A stretch of DNA of 64,000 nucleotides from Shewanella marinintestina (GTDB lineage Bacteria; Pseudomonadota; Gammaproteobacteria; Enterobacterales; Shewanellaceae), in contig NZ_JAKILC010000008.1 of the NCBI RefSeq assembly GCF_023283845.1, positions 62,001-126,000 of the forward strand. Reading direction: 5' to 3'. Below, one piece after another: positions 35,626 to 45,848 of the stretch. Every line of letters starts with the position of its first letter. Position 1 is the stretch's first letter. The notes beneath the pieces were generated by a model that was given only the letters and a program-made list of their open reading frames with translations, ran no database searches and was not told the origin of the DNA. The position numbers were made by a program, and so were the translations under genes.

Positions 35626-36036
35626 ATGTCTATTGAACGTCAGTTAAACGAACAGAAACAAGAAAACAGTGAAATCGTTGAAGCGATTCTTGCGGATGGT
35701 TCATTACCAGATGCCGAGTATACGATTGAGCATCACTTTTCATCGACCAACTTTGATCGTTTAGAAAAGGCGGCTGTAGATGCATTTAAGCTTGGCTATG
35801 AAGTCAATGATGCAGAAGAGATGGAGCTAGAAGATGGCTCAGTGATCTACTGTTTTGATGCTGTTGCAAGCCATCAGCTAGATACAGCTTTGCTAGATGA
35901 AGCGTGTGAAAAAATGATCACACTTGCTGCTAAGCAAAAGATTGATTACGACGGTTGGGGCACATATTTCATCGACGAAAATGGCGAAGAAGTCAGAGAT
36001 GACGATGAATATGATGACGAAGAGCCGCTACACTAA
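35626..36036 (+). CDS. rraB: Ribonuclease E inhibitor RraB
   Basis: A 136-residue acidic protein, with motifs of the RraB family: [25 protein letters not shown] near the start, [11 protein letters not shown] near residue 113, and a strongly acidic C-terminal tail ([10 protein letters not shown]). RraB binds the RNase E C-terminal region and modulates degradosome activity. GAGGAGTC precedes the ATG. It follows plsC and is ended by a terminator. Confidence 0.95.
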   Translation: MSIERQLNEQKQENSEIVEAILADGSLPDAEYTIEHHFSSTNFDRLEKAAVDAFKLGYEVNDAEEMELEDGSVIYCFDAVASHQLDTALLDEACEKMITLAAKQKIDYDGWGTYFIDENGEEVRDDDEYDDEEPLH

Positions 36037-36063
36037 TACTAATTGCTAGTGTCTGATATTCAT

Positions 36064-36095
36064 AAAAATGCCCATCAATAGATGGGCATTTTTAT
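36064..36095. terminator. Bidirectional terminator
   Basis: Stem AAAAATGCCCATC/GATGGGCATTTTT with short loop, between rraB and the converging GGDEF gene. Confidence 0.9.
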
Positions 36096-36112
36096 ATGGA
36101 TTATACTGTTGG

Positions 36113-37096
36113 CTACTGTTGAGTCACACTGCAGTTACGGCCAGATTCTTTAGCTTGGTATAGCGCCTGGTCGGCTTGAGCTAACCAAATATCACTATCT
36201 GTCATATCAGGTTTTATATCGCAGATCCCCAAACTGATAGTCACTTTAATCAACTGCTCTTCATACATAATCTCAGATTGTTCAATCTTCTTACGTAAGC
36301 GCTCAGCAAAGAACAAGGCATTAGCTGCAGGCGTATTCGCGAGTATCACTCCAAACTCTTCACCGCCATAACGTCCAGCACAATCGGTTTCACGCAGTGA
36401 CTTTTTAATAATGTGTGATACATTTTGAATGACCCTGTCACCAGCCTGATGACCATAGGTGTCGTTTATTGCTTTAAAGTGATCGATATCGAGCATAACT
36501 AAGCTGGTTTCACTGCCATAGCGGGCATAGCGGTCAAACTCTTTTTGTAAGCAGTGTTCCCAGTGGCGGCGATTATAGAGCTGACTTAATCCATCGACTT
36601 GGCTCAGGTATTCTAAGCGTTCGTTTGCTGATTTTAGTTGGAGCTTATTGATAGCTACATCAGTTACATCATACACAATCATGCTGATATGAGTGATCTC
36701 ACCCGTTAGCGATGATAACGGCAATAAGGTGACATTTTGGTACATGAAGTCCGCTCTACCGGTTATTGGACGGTAGTTTTTAAACTGGAAAATAAAAGGT
36801 CGTTGTTCCCAGCTAATAAAAGCACGGTTTTCCAGTAGGTAGACCGACTCCATTTTTTGTTTTAGCCATTTAGCAGGTAGATAATCAAACTGTTCAAACA
36901 GATTTTTACCCTTAATTGAATTTGGGCTTACACCACTGTGGTTTTCCATAAAACCATTCCACAGCTGAATGTTAAAGTCACGATCGAGTACCACTAAACC
37001 TACTTCTATGGTCTGTACCATATCGATTAGCCAGTGGAGTTCGTTCATCGCACTGTTGTCTGCTGCTTTCTGATCTGTTGCCATCCTAATATCCAT
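36113..37096 (-). CDS. PAS-GGDEF diguanylate cyclase
   Basis: A 327-residue protein: a PAS-like sensor (about 20-135; VLDRDFNIQLWNGFMENHSG) and a PAC-like region, then a GGDEF domain with catalytic GGEEF and an I-site RETD five residues before it, so it should make c-di-GMP and be product-inhibited. The C-terminal half contains ISLGICDI and ADQALYQAKESGRN. Its ATG lies one base after the stop of the REC-CheC gene (TAAAATG), so the two are translationally coupled. No membrane segment. Inference: the upstream receiver protein controls this cyclase or shares its signal. Confidence 0.94.
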   Translation of the reverse strand: MDIRMATDQKAADNSAMNELHWLIDMVQTIEVGLVVLDRDFNIQLWNGFMENHSGVSPNSIKGKNLFEQFDYLPAKWLKQKMESVYLLENRAFISWEQRPFIFQFKNYRPITGRADFMYQNVTLLPLSSLTGEITHISMIVYDVTDVAINKLQLKSANERLEYLSQVDGLSQLYNRRHWEHCLQKEFDRYARYGSETSLVMLDIDHFKAINDTYGHQAGDRVIQNVSHIIKKSLRETDCAGRYGGEEFGVILANTPAANALFFAERLRKKIEQSEIMYEEQLIKVTISLGICDIKPDMTDSDIWLAQADQALYQAKESGRNCSVTQQ

Positions 37097-37097
37097 T

Positions 37098-38093
37098 TTA
37101 ATCTAGCAAGTAGCCGAGTTTGTTGTTGAGTGTAGGCAAAGAATCTTCTGTAAATAGCAGCAAAAGATCGCACTGAATATCGTGATCCTCAATGCTGTAG
37201 TTGATCTCCATCGCCAGTGTACGACTCCATTTATCAGAGTTCTCGCTGATCAGGTGATTGACACTGCAGTGCCTACCTAAAATCACTGGATGGCTCTGGC
37301 TAAACTTCATATGAAGTTGTTCAGAGATCCCATTGAGAAAGGCGCCAATAAGCACATTGGCTGTATCGATCATCACTTCTAGTTCAGTTTCTTCATCTTC
37401 AGGGTTTTCAAGCTTCATCAGCTTAGCCATATCCTGAAATGATGAGTCATGGAACAAGAGTAGCGCTTCACCAGCAACGCCTGCACCAATAAAGCCTTGG
37501 CAAAGTGCCGATACGGTACCGTAATCCTCGGTGGCTTTAAGGGTCATCGTTAGCTCGCTGACTTCGAGCACATTGACGTTAGGAATAGGAAGTTTAACAA
37601 AAACGTTTAAGAGTTTAGCTAGCAGGTCTGCAGCGCGACCCATGGCAACGTTAGCCACTTCTTGGCAAGCATCACGTAGGTCGACTTCAATCATAGGTGC
37701 TTGTTGCTCTAAGCCACCAAGCGCTAATTCTAAGATGCCGTATTCTTGTAAAATGTGACTAATGGCGTCGGCACTGACAGGCTTTTGAATAAAGTCGAGT
37801 GCACCTAGGCCTTTTACTCGCTCATGAGCTTTAATTTGAATATCGCCAGACACCACAATAACCAGAGCGGGAAGATCTTCTCTTTGAATGGCTTCAAGAA
37901 CTTGGTAACCGTCCATAACTGGCATATTTAGGTCCAGAAACACCACTTCGCCTTTACCTTCGCGAATTGCTTCTATTCCTTCGAGGCCATTGGTAGCGTA
38001 TGTGATCTCAACATCCCAATCTTTAGGGAGCGTGCGCGCCATCTGTTTTCTGGCTAGCGCCGAATCATCACAAATTAATATCGGGAGCGGCAT
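37098..38093 (-). CDS. Response regulator with CheC/CheX-type phosphatase domain
   Basis: A 331-residue protein. The N-terminal receiver (about 1-120) is intact: ILICDDSALARKQ acidic pair, VVFLDLNMPVMDG phosphoacceptor and FIQKPVSADA Lys. The second half (about 140-330) is a CheC-like domain with two helices ACQEVANVAMGRAADLL and VMIDTANVLIGAFLNGISEQL; the repeated E-xx-N motif is the signature of CheC/CheX/FliY phosphatases. Such proteins dephosphorylate CheY-like partners. It is first gene of a two-gene unit with a c-di-GMP cyclase. Preceded by an unusually long structured leader. Confidence 0.9.
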   Translation of the reverse strand: MPLPILICDDSALARKQMARTLPKDWDVEITYATNGLEGIEAIREGKGEVVFLDLNMPVMDGYQVLEAIQREDLPALVIVVSGDIQIKAHERVKGLGALDFIQKPVSADAISHILQEYGILELALGGLEQQAPMIEVDLRDACQEVANVAMGRAADLLAKLLNVFVKLPIPNVNVLEVSELTMTLKATEDYGTVSALCQGFIGAGVAGEALLLFHDSSFQDMAKLMKLENPEDEETELEVMIDTANVLIGAFLNGISEQLHMKFSQSHPVILGRHCSVNHLISENSDKWSRTLAMEINYSIEDHDIQCDLLLLFTEDSLPTLNNKLGYLLD

Positions 38094-38460
38094 TATTGTT
38101 GTTCTTTCCTATTATCCATCAATTTCTTTATTTTCAGGACCATATAATTAGCGCTTAATTACATGGTCATTGAAGTCCTTATCACCATTTTTAACCAGCA
38201 GCTCGCCGCTGCAATACATTAAGATGAATTGCAGTCGAGAATCCTTGGCTAATGCCTTCGAAAAGAGATCGTTCTAGGTAGCTTCCATGACGTCATCCTT
38301 ATGAGAAGGTGACGCGCTACGGCCCGATTATTAATTATCATCTAACTAATAGAAAGGCATATTTTGTGACAGTAAAATGACGATCGTCATTAATCCCGCA
38401 CATGTTATAGGTATTAACCAAATATTCCAAATGTGTTAACTTGCAATCTGGACAGACCAC
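38094..38460. other. Gene-free stretch with structured segment and a palindrome
   Basis: Between the divergent REC-CheC and crotonase genes. On the minus strand it has stacked hairpins (GTCACCTT/AAGGATGAC near 38292-38313 and GCAGC/GCTGC near 38201-38215) in the leader of the REC-CheC operon; on the crotonase side there is a perfect 16-base palindrome at 38376-38391. No coding frame was found. I checked it against the c-di-GMP (GEMM) riboswitch core and did not find that core. Confidence 0.5.
38376..38391. promoter_or_regulatory. Perfect 16-base palindrome, likely operator
   Basis: AATGACGATCGTCATT, 91 bases before the crotonase start. Perfect dyad symmetry suggests binding of a dimeric regulator (TetR or similar). 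The regulator is not identified. Confidence 0.5.
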
Positions 38461-38481
38461 TTGGCAAGAAAGGATGCGAAA

Positions 38482-39288
38482 ATGACTGATGATTTAGTTG
38501 CTGTAACCCAAAAAAATGGTATTGCTTATGTAAGTCTAAATCGACCTAAAAAGTATAATGCACTGAATTATAAACTTTTTAAGAAGATCGACCTTTGCAT
38601 AAAAAACTTGGCCAAAGATAAATCTTTGACTGCAGTGGTGCTTTTCGGTGCAGGCGGTAATTTTAGCTCAGGTTTAGACGTAAAAAGTGTGATGAGTTCG
38701 CCATTAGACGCAGTCAATCTATTATTTAAGTGGCTGCCGGGCAACGCAAATCTTGCACAGCGTGTGTCTATTGGTTGGCGACGATTACCTGTTCCAGTTA
38801 TCGCTGTAATGGAAGGGATTTGTTATGGCGGTGGCATGCAGATTGTTTTGGGAGCCGACTTTAGAATCGCCTCCCCAGATTGCAAAATGTCGATTATGGA
38901 AGCCAAATGGGGGCTGGTACCTGATATGGCAGGTTTAGCCGGATTAAGGGAGTTAATGCCAAAGGATCAGGCGCTTATGCTAACTATGTCTGCAGATATT
39001 TTATCTGCAGATCAAGCTTTAAGACTTAATTTAATCACGGCTATCGAGCAAGATCCGATGGCAGCAGCAACGGCTCTCGCGACTAAGTTATCGCAAACAT
39101 CCCCAGATGCTAATGCAGCAATTAAAGCGAGCATTAACAAAAACTGGTCCGCATCTATTAGGCAGTTACTCAGGCGTGAGTCTTGGTATCAAGTGCGTTT
39201 ATTACTTGGAAAAAATCGTGTTATCGCGGCTATACGCCAAGCTAAAAATGCTGAAAAATCTTATAAAAAAAGACAATCTGGTTGGTAA
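38482..39288 (+). CDS. Enoyl-CoA hydratase/isomerase family protein
   Basis: A 268-residue crotonase-fold protein from ATG 38482 (AAGGA seven bases upstream; an in-frame TTG at 38461 is rejected). The oxyanion-hole loops are visible: LFGAGGNFSSGLDVKSV and GICYGGGMQIVLGADFRIA; the SPDCKMSIMEAKWGLVPDMAG loop follows. One expected catalytic Glu of classical hydratases (in the second loop) is not at the usual place, so activity may be an isomerase or a related thioester reaction. No beta-oxidation neighbours. A 16-base palindrome precedes it. Confidence 0.85.
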   Translation: MTDDLVAVTQKNGIAYVSLNRPKKYNALNYKLFKKIDLCIKNLAKDKSLTAVVLFGAGGNFSSGLDVKSVMSSPLDAVNLLFKWLPGNANLAQRVSIGWRRLPVPVIAVMEGICYGGGMQIVLGADFRIASPDCKMSIMEAKWGLVPDMAGLAGLRELMPKDQALMLTMSADILSADQALRLNLITAIEQDPMAAATALATKLSQTSPDANAAIKASINKNWSASIRQLLRRESWYQVRLLLGKNRVIAAIRQAKNAEKSYKKRQSGW

Positions 39289-39464
39289 TTTAAGCGAAAC
39301 GGTTAAAGTGTGAGCTGCGTCACAAAGGCTTGTTATTTATATGTGGTTGGGCAGCGCTTCTTTTACACTCCGCTCCATTCTAAAAAATCGGTAGCAGCAC
39401 TCTGATCTTGCTAGCGATTATTACTATATCAACTAAAACTTAATTAATGGGACCCCTGATACTC

Positions 39465-39956
39465 ATGCGTGAACTTTTTGAACGTTTTCTCTGGAGCAGC
39501 CGTTTATCGGTAATGTTTGGTGTGTTGTCTTGCATCGTTGCCGCTTTTGTTGTCTTTGCTATGGGGCTCAGAGATGTCGTGCATATGATTGAGTTGATCA
39601 TGGGCTATATATTCAGCGGCAGCCATGCTGTACGTAATGATCTGGTTATGGTAGTGGTTGAGATCTTAGATACCTTTTTATTAGGTGCTGTATTACTTAT
39701 TTTTGCATTTGGTTTATATGAACTGTTTATTAATAATCTGAAAGGCGCGAGTAAGAGCGATGCTGGCGGTAAGATTTTGATTATTAGTAGTATTGACTCG
39801 CTAAAGAGTAAGCTTGGTAAAGTGATTCTAATGATGCTGATCATCAAGGTGTTTTCTTTCTTCACTGAAATGAAGCCTACTTCGATGTTAGAGCTGCTTT
39901 ATATGGGGATTACTGTTGTGCTCATTGCTGGTGCGTTGAAGCTTAGTAAAGATTAG
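39465..39956 (+). CDS. yqhA: UPF0114/YqhA-family membrane protein
   Basis: A 163-residue protein from ATG 39465, which matches the family start (MRELFERFLWSSRLSVMFG); an ATG at 39447 would add six residues. Four hydrophobic segments appear at about 14-37, 62-87, 117-133 and 140-157. The LDTFLLGAVLLIFAFGLYELFI helix is typical. Function of the family is unknown; it is an inner-membrane protein conserved in gammaproteobacteria. Stand-alone gene. Confidence 0.85.
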   Translation: MRELFERFLWSSRLSVMFGVLSCIVAAFVVFAMGLRDVVHMIELIMGYIFSGSHAVRNDLVMVVVEILDTFLLGAVLLIFAFGLYELFINNLKGASKSDAGGKILIISSIDSLKSKLGKVILMMLIIKVFSFFTEMKPTSMLELLYMGITVVLIAGALKLSKD

Positions 39957-40002
39957 TCTGTAGTTGCTGAACTGACTTAGCTGCATGCTCGTAATATGAA
40001 GC

Positions 40003-40905
40003 CTATCCATTCGGATAGGCTTTATTGATCCTAGCGGCAAAGCCTTTAATTAGATAAAGCGTGTTATCCCAAGACATCGGCTGTGATAGGTCTAGTGCTA
40101 AAATCTGCTGGCTATAGCGGTTAGGAGCATTTTTAGGCGCTAAGTTCAACCTTTGAGGTTGAGTTGCAAGTGACTCACTGCTGCCATCACTTGATTGTAG
40201 ATCCAGCACTGGCATGGTTAAGCTGGTTAGTTTCTTAGCCAGTTGTTTATTGATTGTGTCGATATCACTGTAAGGATTGATGACCACAAATACGTTAGGC
40301 GAGGGAAGGCGGTTTTCCTTAAGTAATCCGGCAACTAAATTAGCGCTCTCCCCAAAGGCGATAATCATTCGTTTACCACTATAGTCTTTGCCCAAACTGT
40401 CTAGTTGCATCATGGAGTTGAGCATAAAATCGTGCTGCTTTTGCTGGATTTTAGCCAGTTCTTCATCACTATAATCTGGTGTTTCTTGGTCAGCCAACAG
40501 AGTGTGCTCTTGCTCACCGGCTTTAGTTATTTCATCAGCTTTAGTCGCAAAATAAGCGGGCTGACTTAAACTCGCAGGAGTTAATGCTAGCGTTGCCCAA
40601 CCGGAATGGTTGAGTTGATGGCGTAGATAGTTTGCTGCGCCTGGCGCATCGGCGCGCTGAGAGAAGTCAGGAACGATGATCGCTAACCCATGTTTGGCTT
40701 TGCCTAGCCATGGTCTGAGTAAAGCAGGGATCTCTTGGCCATTAACTTGTAGTTGTTTGATTTCGTTTGCTGGTAAATAGTGGTAATTATCCGTGGTCAG
40801 CTCTGCAGTGAAAGCGCTCGTGGAGTAGAAGATAGCCCCTGCAAATGCACTCATACTTAATGTCATTAAAGCAAAGCGCTGGAATAAAAAAATAGAAAAC
40901 TTCAT
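40003..40905 (-). CDS. DUF3530 family protein (alpha/beta-hydrolase-like)
   Basis: A 300-residue protein, starting at ATG 40905. A signal or anchor segment ends near STSAFTA (about residue 34). The DUF3530 pattern includes HGLAIIVPDFSQRADAPGAANYLRHQLN and IIAFGESANLVAGLLK, where GES replaces the usual GxSxG nucleophile elbow. It is probably a periplasmic alpha/beta-hydrolase-like protein; the Ser in GESAN could be the nucleophile. Family function unknown. The gene is upstream (minus) of rapA's terminator, in tandem orientation. Confidence 0.83.
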   Translation of the reverse strand: MKFSIFLFQRFALMTLSMSAFAGAIFYSTSAFTAELTTDNYHYLPANEIKQLQVNGQEIPALLRPWLGKAKHGLAIIVPDFSQRADAPGAANYLRHQLNHSGWATLALTPASLSQPAYFATKADEITKAGEQEHTLLADQETPDYSDEELAKIQQKQHDFMLNSMMQLDSLGKDYSGKRMIIAFGESANLVAGLLKENRLPSPNVFVVINPYSDIDTINKQLAKKLTSLTMPVLDLQSSDGSSESLATQPQRLNLAPKNAPNRYSQQILALDLSQPMSWDNTLYLIKGFAARINKAYPNG

Positions 40906-40977
40906 CTTGGCAAACAACCTTTTATACCTACGACATAGATGACGGTAAGCGCAACAGTATATACGTTTAGCAGGTAT

Positions 40978-41009
40978 AAAAAAGCCCTGACAAGTCAGGG
41001 CTTTTCGAT
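40978..41009 (-). terminator. Terminator of rapA
   Basis: Stem AAGCCCTGAC/GTCAGGGCTT with a four-base loop; T-run on the minus strand. Confidence 0.85.
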
Positions 41010-41023
41010 TTGTATCAGCTTAA

Positions 41024-43930
41024 TTAAGCGTGGCTAACTAATACCAATCTAATTGCATCAAGCTGTAGCTTGCTGCTGTCTAAATAACGGTTTAGCTCAC
41101 CCATCTGCTCGCTTAAGTGACTAAGTTCTTCCTCACGAATGTTAGGGTTAACCGCTTTAAGTGCTTTTAAGCGCTCAAGCTCGCCTGACAGCTGGCTAGT
41201 CATCTTTTCACGTGCGCATTCAGTAAGCGTATGTAGCTCTGCATTGGCAAAGGCTTCAGCTTTAGAGAATAACGGATGCAAGATTGCTTGCGAGGCATTA
41301 ACTAGCTTACTCGCGATATGACGGTTCACCGCACTCAACTGCTTGTTAAAGCTCTCGTAAGTCACGTTGTCAGATAGGTTATTACCGTTCTTATCTAGCA
41401 ACACACGAATAGGTGTTGGTGGTAAGTAGCGGTATAGCTGACTTGACTTAGGTGCAGATGCATCGGCTAGGTAAATAAGCTCTAAGAACACAGTACCAGC
41501 AGGTAATGCCTTATTCTTCAGTACCGCAACGCTTGTCGTACCGGTTTCAGATGAGGTGATTAAGTCTAGACCCGTTTGTACCAATGGATGCTCTTGGGTG
41601 ATCAACGCGATATCATCACGAGACAATGCCATGTCACGGTCAAATGTTACGGTAATACCGTCTTCTGGTAACCCTGGGTATGTTGGGAACATCATGTGTT
41701 CGCTTGGATGCAAGACAATCGCGTTTTCGCCGCTATCTTCTTGCTCAACACCAATAATGTCCCATAGGCGAATCACCGAGCCAATTAGCTGAGTATCTTC
41801 ATCTTTTTCCGCCAGGCTTTGTACTAGCTTGTTAGCACGCTCACCACCGTGAGAATTGATCTCAAGCAGTTTGTCACGGCCTTGCTCCATCGCCAGTTTA
41901 AGCTCTTGATAACGGGTCTTAGTATTATCAAGTAAGCTCGCTAGGGTCTCTTCATCATTATTCAACAAGGTTTCTAGTAATTCACCAGAAAACTCGTTAA
42001 ATAGAATGTGACCACTTGGGCAAGTACATTCAAAGGCGTTTAAGCCTTGGTGATACCACTCAGTTAATCTTTCTTGTGCGGTATTAGCCAAGTAAGGCAG
42101 GTGGATCTCAACATCGTTCTTCTGACCGATACGATCCAAACGACCAATACGTTGCTCTAGAAGATCTGGGTTTAACGGTAGATCGAACAATACTAGGTTA
42201 CTAGCAAACTGGAAGTTACGACCTTCTGAGCCGATTTCACTACAGATCAGCGCCTGTGCTCCACCGGTTTCTTGAGCAAAGTAAGCGCCAGCTTTATCGC
42301 GCTCGATAATCGACATGCCTTCGTGGAAAACAGTCGCTTGAATACCTTCACGGGTGCGTAGTGCTTCTTCTAGGCTTAGAGCCGTTTCAGCTTGGCTCGC
42401 AATAATCAGCACTTTCTTGCTGCGGTTGTTCTTTAGGAAATCAATTAGCCAGTCAACACGTGGATCGAACTTCCACCATGCAGCACTGCCGCTATCGAAA
42501 TCTTGGTAGATCTTCTCTGGGCTAAGCACTTGGCGAACTTTAGCATTAGTATCTAAATGCTTGTTCATCATCGAGCTAACGCGGTAAGCAGTCACATACT
42601 GCTCAGGCATTTTTTGCGGATGTGTGTGCAAAATACGCTGCGGGAAGCCTTTTACAGATGCACGACTATTACGGTATAGCACGCGGCCAGTACCATGGCG
42701 ATCAAGCAAGTCTTGCAATAAGCCATCGCGGGCTTGGAAGCGGCTGTCGGCATCCGCAGACTCATCTTGAATTAATTCAATGTTAGCGCTGATGTCTTTT
42801 TCAGATAAAAGACCCGTTAAGCTAGCAATTGCTTCAGCAGATAACTGCTCACCTGAGGCTAGGGCGTCCGCAGCAGTTGCAACGTCTTTGTAGCTGTCTT
42901 CTTCTTTTAAGAAAGCTTCATAGTCGTAGAAACGATCTGGATCCAGTAGTCGCAGACGCGCAAAGTGGCTCTGGTGACCTAATTGATCTGGGGTTGCAGT
43001 AAGCAATAGTACGCCAGGGATCTCTTCACTCAATGCTTCAACAATTTGGTAAGCACGGCTTGGCGCTTCTTCAGACCATTCTAAGTGGTGCGCTTCATCA
43101 ACAACCATTAGATCCCAATCAGCATCTAAGGCTTGATCTAAACGGCGTTTTTTACGCAGTAGATCTAATGAACAAATCACTAGCTGCTCAGTATAGAATG
43201 GGTTGTCATGATCAGCATAAGCTTCAACACAACGGTCTTCATCGAATACTGAGAAGCGCAGGTTAAAGCGGCGTAGCATTTCGACTAACCACTGGTGGCG
43301 AAGTGTGTCTGGCACGATAACCAAAATACGCTCAGCACGGCCCGTTAGTAGCTGCTGGTGGATAATCAAACCGGCTTCGATAGTTTTACCTAAACCCACT
43401 TCATCGGCTAGCAATACGCGCGGTGCAAAACGCTGACCTACTTCGTGAGCAATCCACTGCTGATGCGGGATCAGTCCTACTCGTGGCCCTTGCAGTCCTA
43501 ACAAGTCTGATGTGGCTAGCTTATTGCGAAGCTGCTGACATTGGTAACGCACATTAAATCTATCTAGACGATCGATTTGACCGGCAAATAAACGGTCTTG
43601 TGGTTTATTGAAACGAATGTTGTGATTAAGCAAAGTTTCGCGCAGGCTAACTTGCTCACCGGTTTCGTTATGAGTGCCGTGGTAAATAATCAGTGAATCT
43701 TTTTCTTCAACTTCAGTGACTGTAAGACTCCACTCTTCGTGGCTCTCGATACTGTCGCCTGGATTGTAGATAACACGTGTAAGCGGGGCTTCGGTGCGAG
43801 AAAACAATCTATTTTCGCCAGTGGCTGGGAAAAGTACGGTCACCATGCGACCTTCAACTCCAACAACGGTACCTAAACCTAATTCTGATTCAGTGTCACT
43901 GATCCAACGTTGACCTAAGGAAAACGGCAT
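41024..43930 (-). CDS. rapA: RNA polymerase-associated ATPase RapA (HepA)
   Basis: A 968-residue Swi2/Snf2 protein. Order: N-terminal beta domains (1-150, [18 protein letters not shown]), helicase motifs [42 protein letters not shown], and C-terminal motifs [23 protein letters not shown] and [14 protein letters not shown], then the long family-specific C-terminus. RapA binds RNA polymerase and helps it recycle after transcription. Length is exactly that expected for the family. It stands between a terminator on one side and a promoter region before PhoH on the other. Confidence 0.97.
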   Translation of the reverse strand: MPFSLGQRWISDTESELGLGTVVGVEGRMVTVLFPATGENRLFSRTEAPLTRVIYNPGDSIESHEEWSLTVTEVEEKDSLIIYHGTHNETGEQVSLRETLLNHNIRFNKPQDRLFAGQIDRLDRFNVRYQCQQLRNKLATSDLLGLQGPRVGLIPHQQWIAHEVGQRFAPRVLLADEVGLGKTIEAGLIIHQQLLTGRAERILVIVPDTLRHQWLVEMLRRFNLRFSVFDEDRCVEAYADHDNPFYTEQLVICSLDLLRKKRRLDQALDADWDLMVVDEAHHLEWSEEAPSRAYQIVEALSEEIPGVLLLTATPDQLGHQSHFARLRLLDPDRFYDYEAFLKEEDSYKDVATAADALASGEQLSAEAIASLTGLLSEKDISANIELIQDESADADSRFQARDGLLQDLLDRHGTGRVLYRNSRASVKGFPQRILHTHPQKMPEQYVTAYRVSSMMNKHLDTNAKVRQVLSPEKIYQDFDSGSAAWWKFDPRVDWLIDFLKNNRSKKVLIIASQAETALSLEEALRTREGIQATVFHEGMSIIERDKAGAYFAQETGGAQALICSEIGSEGRNFQFASNLVLFDLPLNPDLLEQRIGRLDRIGQKNDVEIHLPYLANTAQERLTEWYHQGLNAFECTCPSGHILFNEFSGELLETLLNNDEETLASLLDNTKTRYQELKLAMEQGRDKLLEINSHGGERANKLVQSLAEKDEDTQLIGSVIRLWDIIGVEQEDSGENAIVLHPSEHMMFPTYPGLPEDGITVTFDRDMALSRDDIALITQEHPLVQTGLDLITSSETGTTSVAVLKNKALPAGTVFLELIYLADASAPKSSQLYRYLPPTPIRVLLDKNGNNLSDNVTYESFNKQLSAVNRHIASKLVNASQAILHPLFSKAEAFANAELHTLTECAREKMTSQLSGELERLKALKAVNPNIREEELSHLSEQMGELNRYLDSSKLQLDAIRLVLVSHA

Positions 43931-44271
43931 TTAAAACTCTCATATACTGGGTGAATCACAAGGGGCGCGTATGTTATACCAATCGCGAGCATATTGAAAA
44001 TTGAACCCGCTAATATTCGCCTTAATCTGAAATAATAGTGTACTAAATAATCAGTTGCTCTGAAGTATTTTTTTGTGTCATGCCTTTGTCATATCGCCGC
44101 TATATCAATGGTTGTCTGTTGAAGATACAAAAACAGGTTTAAAAAATTACATAGAACATTGAAGCGTACGGTTATTGGTGGCAGTATAAAGTTAACGTTA
44201 ACAAATTTATAACCAATAAAAGGAGCTGGGCATATCTTGTAATTGACTACTAATGCACAATTGGAGGCGCC
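43931..44271. other. Divergent promoter region of rapA and the PhoH gene
   Basis: About 340 bases without a supported gene. A GTTAACGTTAAC palindrome occurs near 44192-44203, and AATTGGAGGCGCC supplies the ribosome-binding site of the PhoH gene. No other feature seen. Confidence 0.5.
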
Positions 44272-45666
44272 ATGGAACAAAACGACAGAAAGTTGTTTGT
44301 ACTGGATACCAACGTATTACTGCATGAACCTTTAGCGATTTATTCCTTTAAGGAACATGACGTAGTCGTACCAATGACAGTTCTTGAAGAACTGGACCTG
44401 ATTAAAGATAGAAAACGAGACGTCAGCCGTGATGCTCGAGTCGCGATTAGAGCATTAGAAGATATATTGGGTGGCCAAACTACCCCTGAGCAAATTGTCC
44501 AAGGCGTGCCACTACCGAGTCGAGAAGGTCAAGGCGAGGTATCGGGTTCACTCTCTATTTTCCCCGACCATCAAATCGAATTCACCATCGGCAGCATGCC
44601 TGGTGACAATAACGATAACCGCATTATTAACACCGCGTTACACCTGCAGCAATTGCACCAACCTCGTAGAGTCGTACTTGTTACTAAAGATATTAATATG
44701 CGCCTAAAAGCTAAAGGTGCGGGTATCGAGCAAGTTGAAGACTATCGAACCGATCAGTTAATCGATGATATTCGCTTTCTGACCAAAGGTTTTCATCGTA
44801 TCGAAGGTGACTTTTGGGCACATACCGATGACGTAACGACTGAAAGTGATGGTCGTCATACAGTGCATAGTGTGCCACTCGAAAAGCTTGGCGATGATAT
44901 GTTCTACACCAATCAATACCTGTTGGATGAAGGTAGTGAGTTCTGTGGTCGTATTATTGAAAAAACGCCGACAGAGCTTAAGTTTCTAGATTTAGGCCAA
45001 GAACGATTGCTCAATCTTGAGGCTTGGGGGATTAGGCCAAAGAATATTTATCAGGGTATGGCAATGCAAGCGCTGTTGGATCCAGACATTGATCTGGTTA
45101 TTTTAACTGGCCCCGCAGGTTGTGGTAAAACTTTGCTCGCGATGGCCGCGGCGCTTGAATTGGTGGTTGAGCAAGGTAAGTATGAAAAAGTCATCGTTAC
45201 CCGTAATACCCCTGAGATTGCCGAGTCGATTGGTTTCTTGCCGGGTACCGAAGAGGAGAAGATGGCACCTTGGTTAGCAGCGATTACCGATACCCTTGAA
45301 GTGCTGCATAAGAATGACGTCAATCCTAGTGGTAGCATGAACTACATTATGGATAAGGCTAACATTCAGTTTAAGTCGATTAACTTTATGCGTGGTCGTT
45401 CGATTCAAAACTCAGTTGTATTGCTCGATGAGTGCCAAAACTTAACCGCGTCACAGATCAAAACCATGATCACGCGTATGGGTGAGGGCACTAAGTTGAT
45501 TTGTAGTGGTAACTTGGCGCAAATTGACTCCAACTACCTCACCGCAGTGACCTCTGGATTGACCTATATTGTCGAACGTTTTAAAGATTTTGATGGCAGT
45601 GCAAATGTCTATTTAAATGGAGTTGTACGTTCACGTTTAGCTGAGTTTGCAGAAGAAAACCTTTAA
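44272..45666 (+). CDS. PIN domain plus PhoH-type ATPase
   Basis: A 464-residue protein. Residues about 7-145 are a PIN-type ribonuclease domain with FVLDTNVLLHEP and acidic residues at EELDLIKD and DNNDNRIINTA. The C-terminal part (about 255-460) is PhoH-like: Walker A LTGPAGCGKTLLAMAAA, TRNTPEIAESIGFLPG and Walker B NSVVLLDECQNLT. Proteins with this layout (YlaK type) are proposed RNA-unwinding nucleases. A GGAGG site precedes the ATG. It is followed by a terminator, so it is monocistronic. Confidence 0.94.
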   Translation: MEQNDRKLFVLDTNVLLHEPLAIYSFKEHDVVVPMTVLEELDLIKDRKRDVSRDARVAIRALEDILGGQTTPEQIVQGVPLPSREGQGEVSGSLSIFPDHQIEFTIGSMPGDNNDNRIINTALHLQQLHQPRRVVLVTKDINMRLKAKGAGIEQVEDYRTDQLIDDIRFLTKGFHRIEGDFWAHTDDVTTESDGRHTVHSVPLEKLGDDMFYTNQYLLDEGSEFCGRIIEKTPTELKFLDLGQERLLNLEAWGIRPKNIYQGMAMQALLDPDIDLVILTGPAGCGKTLLAMAAALELVVEQGKYEKVIVTRNTPEIAESIGFLPGTEEEKMAPWLAAITDTLEVLHKNDVNPSGSMNYIMDKANIQFKSINFMRGRSIQNSVVLLDECQNLTASQIKTMITRMGEGTKLICSGNLAQIDSNYLTAVTSGLTYIVERFKDFDGSANVYLNGVVRSRLAEFAEENL

Positions 45667-45693
45667 GCCATTCTGTTTAAATTAACAAAATAT

Positions 45694-45725
45694 TTAGGCC
45701 TCACTTAGTATGAGGCCTTTTTTAA
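45694..45725 (+). terminator. Terminator of the PhoH gene
   Basis: Stem AGGCCTCA/TGAGGCCT with a T-run. Confidence 0.88.
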
Positions 45726-45848
45726 CTTTTAAGTTACATTTTTAAGCTATTATTGAAAGCTATCTTACTGATATTATTAACTCCAAAGGCCTGCTTTAAG
45801 GCGTTGCGCATTTGAATAATCTCAAAAGAGTATTACCAAGGGTTGTAA

